Source: Brachionus manjavacas (Eukaryota > Rotifera > Eurotatoria > Ploima > Brachionidae). Taken from it: DNA of 64,000 nucleotides. Location: assembly GCA_019054805.1 (NCBI GenBank), contig JAHQIY010000004.1:4154001-4218000 (forward strand), given 5' to 3'. Made by a program: the position numbers and the translations under genes. Under the pieces are notes generated by a model, which had not been told where the DNA came from, searched no databases, and saw nothing but the letters and a program-made list of their open reading frames with translations. Numbering within the stretch: position 1 is the first letter of the stretch; every line of letters begins with the position of its first letter. Below, in pieces: positions 1-13,178 of the stretch.

Positions 1-364
1 TATTACTTTTTCTATCCAATATTTTCGAATTTGAATATTTGATTTTCTTACCTAAAATAAAAAAAAAGAAAAAATTTGATTACAATGAAAAAGTAATGAT
101 TATCTATGGAAAATTTTTTTGATAACTTTTTTCCTCAAAATTTCATCATAAAATCCTTAAATTTTCTAAAGAATTATTAGAAAATCATTACTTTTGAGTC
201 AACTGGGATATAAATGCGTAAAAAGCTAAGCACTTCCAATCTTATATGCGGTGGTGAAATATGAAGCAAAAACTGTTTCAAAATATCTTTTATTAAATTG
301 AAAACCAGTTTTATTTCAATTACAATAAAAAATTAAAAATTTCTTTATAATAAGAAGGATAAAT

Positions 365-908
365 TAAATATTTAGTATTAGTAGTAGTAATAAATGGCTG
401 GGCAGCTTCTGCCTAGTGTTAAACTTTACAGCCCTGAAACTAATAATAATAAATAATTACAACCACTTGTCCAATCTTGCTTTAAAAACATTTAAGCTTC
501 GTGATTCAACTATCATCCTTGGTAGTTGATTCCAAGTTTTGGACACTCTATTCATAAAGAAATGATGTCTATTTGAGTTGCTAGTGATCTCTCGCACTAT
601 CTTTTGATTGTGGCTTCTCAAATTTAATGTACTTGACGGTGTGTTGTCAAAGATGGGCCAATTTATTTGTTCTGCTCCGCGGGACAGCTAAAATTGTTGA
701 ATTAAATCACCTCTCGTTCTGCGCGTTACTAGATCTGAAAATCCAGCTCTGCGCAGTCGCTCGTCGTAGTCAAGGTGTCTTAGGCCTTTTATTGATCTTA
801 AGCTCTTCTTTGAACCTTTTCAATTTGCCCAATCGATTTCTTGAAGCGAGGATTCCATACTAGTCCTGCAAACTCCAAACGCGGTCTTATAAAGCTATTA
901 AATAGAAA
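365..908 (-). pseudogene. Decayed 3' end of a CR1/L2-like LINE (RT C-terminal region)
   Basis: The minus strand reads as the C-terminal part of a non-LTR retrotransposon reverse transcriptase. A Y/F-x-x-x-V-W-N-P segment lies near 855-890, T-R-R-T-R-G-D-L-I near 705-730, and H-H-F-F-M-N-R-V followed by W-N-Q-L-P near 520-575. The reading frame ends in K-W-L-stop near 460. Two frame changes are needed to read through (around 680 and 800), so the copy is dead. The part upstream of about 908 is missing, as expected for 5' truncation during reverse transcription. Downstream of the stop come a short stem GGCAG-AAG-CTGCC (about 400-412) and a TTA/ACT trinucleotide-rich tail. Family placement rests on similarity to the other two copies in this window. 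Confidence 0.8.
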
Positions 909-1253
909 TAGAACTAAATGTTAAGTTTTTATGACTTTTATGAAAAAAATTTCCAAAATGATCACTTTGTTTTTTAATCTTAAAAATTTATTTTGCTTTG
1001 CTTTAATTTTTTTCGGCTCCAAACTTCACCGCTGCTATTGTATTGTGATATTCTTTTGATATAGTTTTTACAAAAAACCGTAGAACTTATGATGAATCAT
1101 TTGTTAAAAATTTTTCAAAATGAGTTTTAAACTATTTGTTTATTAAACATTTCTTTGTAAAAAGATATTTAAATTTTTTTTGATTGATTTCAAATTTTAA
1201 CATTAATAATTTATATCGAAAAAAAATGAAAAATTAGATAAAATGAAACAGAA
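909..1253. other. Gene-free spacer
   Basis: AT-rich sequence between the LINE relic and the GPCR stop codon. It presumably includes the GPCR 3' UTR. No canonical AATAAA is visible close to the GPCR stop. Confidence 0.5.
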
Positions 1254-4200
1254 TTAAATGAACGTATTATTGGAATTGGCATTTTTGATATTCTTGTTAA
1301 ACGAAGTTGAAGTGTCTCTTAAAATTTCTGTCCTCAATTGTTGTTGATTCGATTGAATCCTAGTCGAATTTCGAGTTGAACTATTTGTGACCATTTTGCA
1401 AATTTCTTGCTTAAAATTTTTGTTCATTAGTCCATAAATAACTGGATTGACGCATGTCGAAGACAGAGCGATAATGTTAGCTGTAATGATTATAAGTGCC
1501 AATTTTTTACCATTAATAAAAATGCTATCCGAAAAATCTAAGAGTAAGTTGCATACAGCAACTGGTAGCCAGCACAAGCAAAATGTAAAAAATACAATGA
1601 ATAGAATTTTTTTACTTCTTGAAAAGCGTTCCTCGTTGTTCCAAATTTTTTCAATTAAAACCGATGCTCTGTCGGCAATCAAACTACGAGTGTTGTCACT
1701 CTTTTCATTTTCGATGCTCAATTTTTTTCTATCTCTTCTCCTAAACATTTTAGGCACGTTCAAGTGCAGAAAACTACAAATCTTATAATTAGTCGAGCCA
1801 ACCACAACCACCGGAAGTAAATACTGAAAAATTATAAGAATGGTACAAAATGAATACTTCGAGTTGTAATTGAACCATGTCTCTTCGCAAAGCTTGTACA
1901 AAATCTCTTTTGTTTGCTTTATTCGGACTATCTTCTCATCATTGACAATGAACGAAGGAATACTTATTAAAAATGAGCTGGTCCAAATTAGAAATAAAGA
2001 TAGATACAGACAATATTTTTTTGAATTACGTCCAGAATTAACAATGAAATTCCACCGGTCTACAGCTATCGCAGTTATGCTCAAAGTGCTCACTAATACA
2101 TTAGCTGTCTGCAAGCCTGGTCCTAGTTTACATAACAAGCGACCAAATTTCCAATTTAAATCAACATAGCGGAAAAGAGTCAAAGGACCACATATTGAAC
2201 ACAATAGAATATCACTGAAATAAAATAAGATTTTAGACAAAAATAAATTTAAAAAAAAATTGAATGAAATTTTTCAATTTTCAATCTACATTTTTCTTAT
2301 GTGAGACCCACTTGAAAAATTTTTAATTAAAAAAATTCTGAAGAGTCTCAAATTTACACTTAAAATACCTTGAATTTAAATTCAATATTAAAAAAGTTTA
2401 TTAATTTATAGAAATATATGAATTCATGTGAGCATTAAATATTGTTGGATGCTGAATATCATTACTAGAACTTCCTATTTTAAAAAACGGGTGGTCAAAA
2501 ATGGGTTCGAAATTTTAAAAATAAAAAATAATGATTTTAAAAATAAAAAATTTTACTGAATCAACATTTCGATATTTTTTTACTAAATTTATTAAAAAAT
2601 TTTTTTATAACAATTCAATACAAATATAAATATTTTCTCTTTAAAAAAGTTTTTACATGAAAATTTGAATACAATGACAATTAAATTTTTGTCAATTAAT
2701 GAAAAATTTAGATTCATAATTAAATTTTTTTTCTTACTTTTTGTAGTGGGTTCCATGATGAAATATTTATGGAGCCATTAACTTAAAAAGTTAACTGGTA
2801 AACAAAAACCAGATAGACGATTGTCTAATATAACTTTTGTTCACATTTAATAAATAAATAAATCCTGAGCGAATTTTGTTGGAAAAAAATTCAAAAATCA
2901 GTCATAAGCTAACGAAAAGATGAAAGAAAATGAGGAATCTAAATGAACATAAACTGACCCTGTACAACTAAAAATATCTATTTTTTAATTTTTAGGCTAT
3001 TTGCATTTAAATGATGTACTTATCGTTCTAATTTTAATAAATTTCTTAATCAAAGAAAGAAAGCAAACATTAAATTTATTTTGATCAATAGTTTTTTTAA
3101 AAATTTATCAAAAATTTTAATGTCTTAATTAAAAAATCCTTCAATTTTAAGATTTTTTTTCATAACTTTATACAAATTAACCTAATCAGAATAAAATTCA
3201 ATATTGGATCAATCTAGAACATTCCAAAAACAAATATTTTTAAAAAGAGCTTATTATTTTTTGAAAACAAGATAAAATTTCATATATACAGTTAAATTTT
3301 CAGCATTTTATCTTTATGAGATCACCAATTTTTTTATTTTTTAAATTTCGGACAGCCATTTTTTAACAACCGTTTGTTTTAAAAATTAGTAATTCTGTTT
3401 TTAATTTATGCTATAAATAGATAAGAGAAAATTAAAATGATCGATTTTATTCTTAATTTATTGCAAAAGTCAAAATTTGAGCATATATTGAACAAAATTA
3501 TCTTGGCAATCTTTTCAAGAGATAATTTTTCAACTGTTTTCCTAAATTCTTAAATATCAGAATATCTCAAAAAAATTTAAATGAAATATAAATTAAATTT
3601 TTTATATCTGGCATCAAACGCATTGAATTAAAATATTAATTTCCCAAAATAAATTAGTGATAGTTAACTAAGATTTAAATTAAATGAATACATTTTGATA
3701 GAATAGGTATTTTTAAAATTTATTCTTAAAAAATATCTTATAAAAAATAATCTGATAATAAATTGAATGGCTCTTTGGTATTTACAGAATGATTTTACAG
3801 AAAAATTTAAATTTTTAATTCGTACCAATCTTTTAACATTATCACAAATTTAAAATTTGTTATTTTTAAACTCTCACTTTTAAATGCTGATATCAATTCA
3901 TGAAGATTAGTTTAAAATTATTCTTTTAGGAAATTTTTGAATTTTTATTAGAAGTTGATATCTTATAAATAATGTTTAAAAAATTATAACACCATTTGCA
4001 AATCGTTTAAGATTTACTTTTTAAAAGATAATACTTCATTATCTCTTTAGAATACTGATTAGCTTAAAAATTTTACCAAACTAAAATTTAGTATTTCAGG
4101 ATGTCTGAAAATAATATTTTTTTTAAATAAAACAAAATATTTAAACAAGAAAATTTCATAAAATTTTCAAAGTATTTTTTTTTACCTGATAGCTAGATTG

Positions 4201-4550
4201 ACAATGAATATATTTCTGAAAGTCCTCAGATTTTTTGAGCTGTAAAACGAATATATGATAAGAGAGTTTGATATTATACCAAATACGAATATCAGACCAA
4301 ATATAAAAGAAAACGTAAAAAATGACACACTTGATACTAAACTGAATGAATTTTGAATTTCTTGTTTGACTATGCGCAGTAAATAGTCTGGTAAATCGGC
4401 CCTGCCATCTGTCAGATTGTAATCGATTTCAATAATTTGATTTCTTTTTTTAATGTGACTGTGATGTTGTTGGATTATTTGCCCAAAAATAAATTCCACC
4501 CATCTATTGGTAAAATTAGTGTGATCCAAATCATAATCCATAATTGTCAT
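1254..4550 (-). CDS. Rhodopsin-family GPCR, neuropeptide (NPY/NPF-like) type
   Basis: Two exons, 4550-4186 and 2214-1254, join in phase (AG|T) across a GT..AG intron of 1,971 nt and encode 441 aa. The N-terminus is extracellular, with two N-glycosylation sequons (NFT, NLT). TM1 lies in exon 1. The intron interrupts TM2 inside N-L-A-I-S-D. Exon 2 holds the TM3 start Cys (GRLLCKL), the ECL2 Cys (KLCEETW), a TM3 end reading AIAVDRW in place of the usual DRY, the TM6 motif CWLP, and NPVIY in TM7. The C-tail is Ser/Thr/Asn-rich. Such receptors sit in the plasma membrane and signal through G proteins. The TM2-TM3 stretch looks most like NPY/NPF/short-NPF receptors; the ligand cannot be told from sequence. 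A splice-acceptor-like AG lies directly before the ATG. Confidence 0.88.
2215..4185 (-). other. GPCR intron 1
   Basis: Long intron (donor GTAAA, acceptor TTTATTTCAG) of very AT-rich sequence. I saw no coding segment or clear repeat in it. Confidence 0.85.
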
Positions 4551-7500
4551 CTAAAATCTAAAAAGTGCAATTTTTTTTCAATATTAAAAGCAAATTATTT
4601 GAAAATCTTGTCTCAGCAGCACATATAATTTTCAAATACATTAAATGACAAAATTTATATTAAAAAAATTAATTGAATTACTTAGAGTATCACAAAATAA
4701 GCTTTTATATCAAAATATTTAATTATTTTGAATATATTCAAATTTTATCATTCAGAAAGAACATGTATCTGTCTTTTTCTCCCTAAGATATCTGATATCC
4801 AGGATCTAATTTCAAAAAAAAACATAAAATTACTGTTTAAATTTCCCCATTGACTGATTATTTACAGGCTCATTGTCAAACCGCAAAAAAGCTAACTTAT
4901 TTTTGAATTCAAGATATGAGCCTTGAAAATCTGGAAGCAAGCGTTTGTTTAAAATATTTAATTTGAATATTAATTACAAAACGATGAACAGGAAATCTTC
5001 TCTCCACCAAAATATCTTCTTGACGGGATTTGGGATCAAATGCTTCCTGGAATGAGTGAATTTCAAAAAAATGATCTGCCATTAAGTTGAAGCTAAACTA
5101 TTTTTAATTGCCACAAAAATATTTGAATTCAATCTTTACAATTAAAATTATTCTGTAAATAAAAAAATTTTCCTCAAAGTTCATTTATTTTATCTTAAGT
5201 TTATAAATTAAACAAAATAATAACTCAAAACAGGAAGGAAAAAGTTAATTTTCAATGAAAATTACCAATTTTCACATTTTCAATATCTTTCGTTGCTTTT
5301 TTAATAAAAAAATTTCTTTTATTGATGTTTGCTATTTTTAAAATTATCTTATTTTAGCTATTAAATAATAAAAGCATTCTGAAATAGAAATTTTTACTTA
5401 AGTAACATTTTCTTTCTGAAAATATGCCAAATTTTTAATTAACGAAAGATAAATGCAAAAAATCAATTCGAAGATAATTTTTTTTTAAGCATGAAAAATT
5501 TTAATTTTGAGAAAAGACCATAGTATAATTAAAGTTTGAATAGTGATACAGGTTTTTCAGTAGAAGCACTTAATATCTTCAATAAAGCCTGAATTGTTTT
5601 CATTTAATATATTTATTCTATTTTTCATTAGAAATTCAATTTTATCGTCTTAAAATGAAATATTTGCAATTTTGATGTAAATTCTAAATGTAATACGAAC
5701 TGTTAATTAATAATTATTTCAGACGAAGGTAAATGATTGTATGCTTTTTAAAATGTAGATTCAGTCCGTTTAAATTTTGTTCTAAATAAAATGGCTTAAA
5801 AAAAGTGTGTAATGACTGAAATTAATTAAAGTTAAAATCTCATGACAATTAAGGTATGTTGACAGTCATTTTAATTTTTTGTTAACACAAATCATCTGCT
5901 TTAAATTTTAATAAACCTTTTTTTGGAAATTTTTTTGTCCATTTTATCATTCATTTGACTTACAAGCTTGAAAAAATTCTTAATTTTTTTGATTATAAAA
6001 TTATTTTTATTTTTCCAACAAACGAAAAGATTGTCAAAATAACTAGCTTCTAAGGAATATATCTGTCAATAATTGAATTAGAATGTTATGTAAACTAAAT
6101 TGACAGTGTTTTTTAATCTAATTTTTTGATGGACCAAAATTATATTTGAATAGACATGATAGAAATTCACTCTAGAATAGACCTGTATTTGATCAATTTA
6201 ATTAAAGAATTTGCTATAACTTTCTTACCATGAAACCTACGCAGTATTAGAAAGCTTCATAAAAATACCTTACAGGAAGCTTCTAAAAATGATTATTAAA
6301 AAAATGTTTCTCAAATCATTTTACACGCTCCACAAACATTGACGTTGTTTCAAGTAAAAATGAACAAGAAATTATTTTTATGAGAGCAATTAGCCGACGG
6401 AATATAGTCTGATTAAACAAAAAAATTACTTTTATAAACGTAAAATTAAATTATATTTATTAAATTACTTTATATTAACAAGAAAATTTTATTAATAAAA
6501 TTTGCTAAGAGTATTTGTTCAATTTAATCCGTTCTAAATACTTATTTAATAACTTCATTATTTATATGTATGACTTGTCATTATTAACTTTGATGATATT
6601 TTTTATTTTCCTTGTATATGATTAAATGATAATTTTACTTCTTTCATCGTAAGTCTTGAAAAACACATCATTTTTACAATAATTATCCTATCATTTTAAT
6701 AAGAGGAAACATATGTTTTAGAACATGACCGTATTATTAAAAATAAATTTAAAAGCATAACAAATAAATAATCCAAAATAAAATAGAAAATTAATTCTTA
6801 AAAAGAAACAAAATGGAATCATTGAATAGACACAAAATAGGCATAAATATCAAAACTTATAAATAATAGTTTGAAGCTTAATTAAATAATTTAATTCAAG
6901 GTTTCGTTCTTTTTTTATCATTGGCATGTATTGCCAACAAAAAATCGAACAAGCACACAAAATAGTTGCAGGCGATATTTAGCAGATATTAGAAAAAATG
7001 AGAGGAAAATTAATTTTTTGTTTTTTTTTTTTATCTATGAATTCTAATGTTTTATTCAAGAAGATCAAGACATGATTATATTTTTGCATGTGTCAATCAA
7101 AAATCAAAAAAAAAAACTAAAACTTAAATAAATTCGAATTATACAGTTCTAAAAAAAAGCAAGAATTTCTAAACAAAATAACTTTTATTTTCAAATACTT
7201 TTGGTTGATTGATTTAATTTGATAAAAAAATTAATTCGTTTAAAATAAATTTATATGAAAAATCCCTAAATATTTTATACAAAATCGGTTTTTGAATTAG
7301 ATTATATGATTTTAACTTAAATTTTTATTTATGTTTGAAGGATGTTTGTTTTGAAAAGTTTTTGAAACAATATTGATTTTTTTTGCATTTAAAATATAAA
7401 ATTAAATTTTAATTTAAAAGTTCTCATATTAGGAATTAAATAAACCTTATTATTCAAAGTACAAAATAAATGATATTTATATTTTTAATTTCTGAAGAAA

Positions 7501-8648
7501 ATTCACTAACAAAAATAATAATTTGATTTTTGTCTTTTTTATTTTAATAATTTTCTAGTTTCAAATTTGTCATGACATTAAATTATTTGAAATTAAAAAT
7601 CCCTTGATTCTTGGAAAACTATTAAATCCAAAAAACGAAGTCTTAGGAAAATGCTTTTTCTTCCAAACTCAACAAACTTTAGAAATTTAATTTCAGCTTG
7701 ATTCTTTTAAAATTTTAAAGTGTATTTTCGAGCAAGAAAATTGAAACATTGTCGAATCGATTGAAACATTAATTAAATTTGAAAATATTTGAACCAAACT
7801 ATGTAGCTAAATTGATGTCGTATATGTCAATAAGTTTTTTTAATTATTTTCAAATAATAATGAAAATTTCTTCTTTTATCTAAAATTTTTAATGATTTCT
7901 ACCAAATATTTTTAATGATCTATATTTTTTCTTAAGTCCCGAAAGAATTTTTAAAGAGTTGTCTTAGTTCTTTTTAAAAACACAATTAAGCTGAGAGAAA
8001 AAACATTAATAATTCCTTAAGATAAAAGTTAAAAAATTTGTGTAAGTTTTTTATGTAAATTTGATAGATAACTTATTTGAAATATTTGAGATTTATTCAA
8101 ACATTCTTTAAAAATTCCGGTTTAAAACTTTTATTTGTTATTAATAAACAAAGTCATGTTTTTGTAGTATTCTTTAATTTGTTAGATATCCTCGAGTATA
8201 TACTTTTACAAGAAAACAACTGCGAGCTTTCAGTGATGGAAAGCTTGCAGTAGTTTTCTTACATGAAAAGTTTATATCATTTCAGACTTTGTTCAGCGGA
8301 AAATTATTTTTCTATTGTTTTTGTTAAACTAAAAAATCAAAAAGCCTGAATTTCCTATTTATATTTTTCTCAAGCCGAGGATTGTCTAAACATTTACATA
8401 AAAATGATGATTGTGATTTAATTTACTATTTGCCGAGTGTATATAAATAGAAAAATTGATCGATGATTGGTACCAAATGCTTTTTTAAAGTTAATAATTT
8501 GTTTTCTAAATTAGGATTCATTTTATGTATATACGGAAGTTATGAAAAAAAAGAAATCAACTGAGGGATTTTTATTCTGAAATAATCAGCTCAAATATTA
8601 AGAAATAAAGGAATTAATATTAGATTTTAATAATTCGGTTGAATTAGA
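4551..8648. other. Gene-free AT-rich region with one hairpin
   Basis: About 4.1 kb between the GPCR start and the stop of the tektin-like gene. I see no convincing coding exon on either strand. The only structured element is the hairpin at 8197-8277. Confidence 0.6.
8197..8277. ncRNA. Candidate hairpin RNA (pre-miRNA-like foldback)
   Basis: The two arms pair over about 23 bp (left 8209-8231, right 8238-8260) with two mismatches and a six-base loop. Beyond a small bulge, pairing continues through an A/T-rich outer stem to give a foldback of about 80 nt. The arms are more GC-rich than the surroundings. Length and imperfect pairing suit a microRNA precursor, but I do not recognise a mature sequence, the loop is small, and expression is unknown. 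A decayed inverted-repeat transposon end is the main alternative. Confidence 0.35.
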
Positions 8649-11600
8649 TTATTTTTTTACATATTTTTCTGGCACCCATCGGTGGTCAGCCAACTCACGT
8701 CTTCTTCTCAAAAGACTTGTGTCCAGTGAGTGCTGAAACTCTTTTTCTTTTGCGTTTTGATCCATTTTTTTTCCGATTACTTTGAGGGTTCTGATATGTT
8801 GTTCTGATTTGACAAGAGAATTATTAAGCAAATCCGAGCCCTTAAGAACACTTGAGTAATGATTAATTTTTTGTTAGTTTTTAAACCTTGCTTATCTCTT
8901 GAGTTTCGGGCAATTGATTACCGGGATGCTTTTGGAAATTGGACACTATTGGTCGGTCCAGTCTCTCATAAGTGAATAAATTAGTACTCTTCTCGGGTCC
9001 TAGAGTATATTTATGAGAAATGTTATTCAAGTCTTGCCATCTAATTGCTCTATTTTGAGCTAATCGATTTTCACTGCTGCTCACATTCAAATTTTTCTTC
9101 AAATTTTAACAATAAATTTAGTTTTAATTTTTTTTAAATATAATATTTGCTCAATACTGTTTTATTGTAAAACAAGATTTACAAGAAAGAAAATAAAAAG
9201 GATTTTATTGAAAAGGAATTAGCTCTAACAATTCAAGAAAACTATTGATAAAGAAGTCGAAAGACGAAATATTCTTTAAAAAGCAGAATTTCTTCTATTA
9301 TCTTACTATTACTTCTATTAATTTTAGATGATGCATTTTATTTTCATCTTTTGAAGGAAACTTTTAACTAAAAGTCAAATTTTAGATATATTGAATGCCT
9401 TTAAAAATTTTATGTCTAATTCTAATTCTAAAGCTTTTCTTTGAATGAAAATTTTTAATTAAATCTTTATGCCAGTTTTGAAAATATGTCTAGTCAAAAA
9501 ATTGTTTGATAAACCAAAAGGTTGCTTTTGAAAAAATTAAGTTCTTTTTCATATTCTCTAGATCTCAAAGTTTAAAATTATTTTTTTACGAATTTAATTC
9601 CTCAATTTTTTTTACTTCTTGAAATCATTTTGAATCAAAAAAAATTAAAGACCAGATTTTTAGTTAAATCTATAAATAATCCATTAGAAATTTAATAAAC
9701 TCAGGGGTACTGTTAGATTTTTTAATTTAATTTTGATACCTTTATGCGATTCAGCATTAAATTGATTTTAGAAATTGGATCGGATAAATTTTCATTACAA
9801 AAAAAGGTTTTTATACTGATTCTAGTCGTTGTCTTATTTTTAATTTGCAGATTAATGGCTAATATCTTTGTTTTGGAATACTTAATAAAATTTATGAGAA
9901 TGAGTAAAGAAACTGAAGCTTCAGCTTTAAAAAATTTTCAATAATTTAGAATTAGTTTTAAATATGTAAGTTTTGCTAATGATTTTAATTGGAAAATGAT
10001 CCAGTGTCATTTGAGCCATTTATTAAAAAATAACATTATTTTTTTATTTTTTTCTCATTTCAGATGATTTTATTTAGAATTCCAGTCTATTAAAAAAATG
10101 AATCTAATGAAGGATTACTGAGATAAATGACTCAATAAAAGGTTCAAAACTAACACAGTGGTTTGAATCTTAAATTTAATTTCTAAAACATCTCGATCTC
10201 ATGTATGAAGTCCCTGAAATCAGCCTTTTCTGATTTTATTAAATTTCAATTTTTTTCATTAAAAAAAACGAAAATAAACATTTTTTAAAAATGAAAAGCT
10301 ATTTCAAATTGTGCTATTGAAATTTATTTGATTGACCATTTCTTGAAAAATCAAGAGAATTCTTAGTAAAAATACAATCGGCCTCAAGTTTTCATTCATA
10401 AATTTAGACTAATAATGGTAGAGATTAATTGATGGCACCAAGAATTGCTCTAATTTTATTTATTTTTTTCTGTTCACTTAAAATCTAAATGAAATTCTGA
10501 GATTAGTTCTAAGACAAGAAACATTTCGCTAGTTTTTACTTAAAATCTGATTAACTTTAAGCTAATAATTCGCTGTATGATTGCCAATTTGAAAAATGAG
10601 CAGAAAACTTAGATTGATTGAGAATTAATGTAAAAGCTATTTTTTGAAGAATGCTACAAGATTTAAATTAAAATTGTTATATAATTAAATATTGATACAG
10701 AATTGAGCAAAAATTGATTTTTTTCTTATGTAAAATCATATTACACTGAGGAGTAAAGTATCCTCAATTTTTCTCAAAAATTGATCATTAACAATGAGAT
10801 TTGTTTGTCTTGCGCTCTCTATCGAGTCTTTGATTAACAATTTTGATTTTAATCTAAGATCACGTCCCTCTTGAATTTTGGCATCGGCCTCGCGGATTAT
10901 GTCCACAGACTCAGCGGTGAATGCACTCAATGGACCAATATGAATTAGGGATGACTGACTGGCGTCAATTAAACTCTCATTGTTGAACAAAGTTGTTTGC
11001 GGTTTATAGAGCTTCGTATTTATTTGGCTTGGCTTGTTCCTAAGAAAAAATTAATTTTGATTTCATCTACTGAAGCCTTAAGTTTTTTTGAATTATTAGA
11101 GATTAGGTTTTTTTAATTATTTTCTTAACTAAAAGCAACCTAACAAAAAATTAAAATAAAAAAAATGATTAAAAAATTACTTGTTTGCAATTGCTTTGTC
11201 GAAGCTTCTCATCGATTGTGTCAGGCACTGGCAAATTAAGTCGGTAACAACGCCTCTTTCTTTGCCCAATTTATAAACTCGCTCACGCAGCTCGTCAAGT
11301 TTCTGAACAACAAAATTTAGTCAAGGATAATTGTGGAATAATCTCGCCAAGGGTTGTAACCATGAGCAAGATTTTGATTTAAAATGGGGATGAGAATTTA
11401 CAAAAAAAACTTTTTTAAAATATTATTTCTTTAACAGTCTTATTTTAATAAAAATTTATCCTTTGAATTTAATGATGATTATATATCTTTTTTAAATACT
11501 AAATTTCCTTTTGATATTTATGTAGCCTTTTCCGGCTTTGTAAAATTGAGCACAAAGGAACAGAAAAATTGATGAATTTTTTTAAAAAGCCCAAAATTAA

Positions 11601-12498
11601 ATAGGTGAATGAAACATGGTGCAACATTCATAGTTGGATCTACTTGTAAGAGCCCGCTAAATAATATTGAAATCCAATCTACGCTAAATTTGCAGAGTTA
11701 ACCAGAGTTTGGTAAATGTTTCACCATGTTGCATTCACAAACTTAATTTTGTACTAATAGAAAAAAAATTATAAAAATTTCAATCTATTTTTTCGACTTT
11801 TTGCTTTTAATTAATTTAAGGGCATAATAAGCAATTATTTTTTGTGTTTTTTTTCAATTGTCATCCCAAATTTTTATGAGTAAAATATTACATATAAATG
11901 TTCCTGGACTGGTTTGAGCAGTGATTCTAAGCTTCGTTTAAGACCAAGAAGAGTTTGCTTCTCGAATTCAAGTGTATCATCAACTTTATCCTCATTCTAA
12001 ATAAAATCAAAAATAAATATCAAATTAATTTTGTTGTTGAATAAAAATAACAGGTTCTGTGGCTGGTCTATGCAAGCGATTGTCTGTTGTTTCTTTGTTG
12101 ATGATCAAATCTTTTCTGATATGGTCAAGAGCGGACTCCAGATATTCTTTGTTTTTGCTGAGGGATTTAACTTCTTCGTTCACGTCAACCCAGCACTTTT
12201 TTAGCTTGGCAACCATCAAGCGACACTGCTTCATGTATCGGAAAGCTTCACTATTGCTCAGGTTGCGCAGGACCTCCCTCAAGTTGGTCAACGGATCTTC
12301 CCGCTTGGACACATAAATGTGAACATCGCTCCGTTCCACTTGCCTGTTGTTGGACTCGATCTGATTTTTGACTTGATCTCGCCAATAAAACTCGTTGTTT
12401 TCGGTCTTTTCCCTATTCAGAATCGGTATATACTGGTAGACCGGCTGTTGTGGTGCCGTCATTGGCCGACTCGAGTTAGCCACACCTGGGGATATCAT
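8649..12498 (-). CDS. Tektin-like protein (TEKTL1/CCDC105 type)
   Basis: Six exons (12498-12052, 11996-11892, 11302-11181, 11039-10745, 9096-8887, 8840-8649) join in frame to 456 aa. The N-terminal third is loop-like, with W-R near residue 40. The middle is alpha-helical and charged, as in tektin coiled-coil rods. A conserved C-terminal block contains N-R-A-I-R-W, then TLGPEKSTNL, RLDRPIV and QLPETQ, which I associate with CCDC105/TEKTL1 rather than tektins 1-5. Length is near that of the vertebrate protein (about 500 aa). Tektin-family proteins form filaments inside doublet microtubules of cilia and sperm tails. All junctions are GT..AG and preserve phase. The least certain is the 1,648-nt intron 4, whose acceptor TTTGAAG is pyrimidine-poor; the exon joins well (LLLS|KNLNV). 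Intron 2 carries a small inverted-repeat element. Confidence 0.75.
9097..10744 (-). other. Intron 4 of the tektin-like gene
   Basis: AT-rich intron. The flanking exons are phase-compatible without another exon. An open frame of 66 codons on the plus strand near 9744-9944 is hydrophobic and has no recognisable domain, so I do not call it. Confidence 0.6.
11605..11738. mobile_element. 134-bp MITE-like inverted-repeat element
   Basis: The left end 11605-11628 and the right end 11715-11738 are reverse complements over 24 bp with two mismatches; both outer ends read GTGAATG. The middle of about 86 bp has no ORF. Size and structure fit a miniature inverted-repeat transposable element inside intron 2 of the tektin-like gene. 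No clear target-site duplication is visible, so the superfamily is open. Confidence 0.6.
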
Positions 12499-13127
12499 TT
12501 AGATCTAAAAAAGAACAATAAATTTTCAAACTGAATCAACAAGATCATGTAAATTTATAATTTAAAAATTAAAAAAAATTTGTCTAAAGCGACAATAACA
12601 ACAAAAAAAGGTAAGAGCTCAATGTAAATATAAAGTATCCAGTAAGAAATGCTGATTACAATTGAGATTTCAAGATTTTAAAATAAAATGAGATTTGATT
12701 GAAATGCTTATCCTGAGAGAGAGAGAGAGAGAACGAAAAGGCATTCGAGTTTCGTTTGTTTTGTGATTTTTTTTATACTTTTTTTTGCCGATAGTTTGTT
12801 TAAGCTTTTTGATTTTATTTCAATTTTTTTCTGGCATTTAAAAAGTGGAAAAGACTAATAAAACTTTTCTGTTAAGAAAAATAATTTGTTGCCAATAACA
12901 ATAATAATAATCTTTTAAATAATCATCAAAAATTTAATTTTCAGTTCGATTCCAAGCAAGAACTTAGTTACTGTTAGGGTCGAGCTAATTAAATTATATA
13001 TGTGCATTTAATTTGAATTTTTTCGCCTCTACCAGCAAAGATATCTATTGCATAACTGTTTTAAAATTAGTAGTTATGGAAATTAGTTTTAGTTCAGGTA
13101 AATCAAAGAGAAATGTTTGGCGTAGGG
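12499..13127. other. Spacer between the tektin-like gene and GPN1
   Basis: Upstream region of the tektin-like gene and downstream region of GPN1. It contains an acceptor-like TTTTTTAG six bases before the tektin-like ATG, suggesting a spliced 5' leader, and a (GA)9 run at 12715-12732. No other gene is seen. Confidence 0.5.
12715..12732. repeat. (GA)9 microsatellite
   Basis: Nine uninterrupted GA units upstream of the tektin-like gene. GA runs can bind GAGA-type factors in animal promoters, but no such role can be shown here. Confidence 0.9.
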
Positions 13128-13133
13128 TTTTAT
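13128..13133 (-). terminator. Putative poly(A) signal of GPN1
   Basis: AATAAA on the minus strand, 46 nt after the GPN1 stop codon. It is the first canonical hexamer downstream. Confidence 0.5.
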
Positions 13134-13178
13134 TTAACAATTAAAAAAGTGTTCAAATAGGAAATTTTACAAATAGAT

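Noticed and set aside
1447..2169. Plus-strand open frames across the GPCR exon
   Set aside because: They are antisense shadows of the GPCR coding exon and have no domain of their own.
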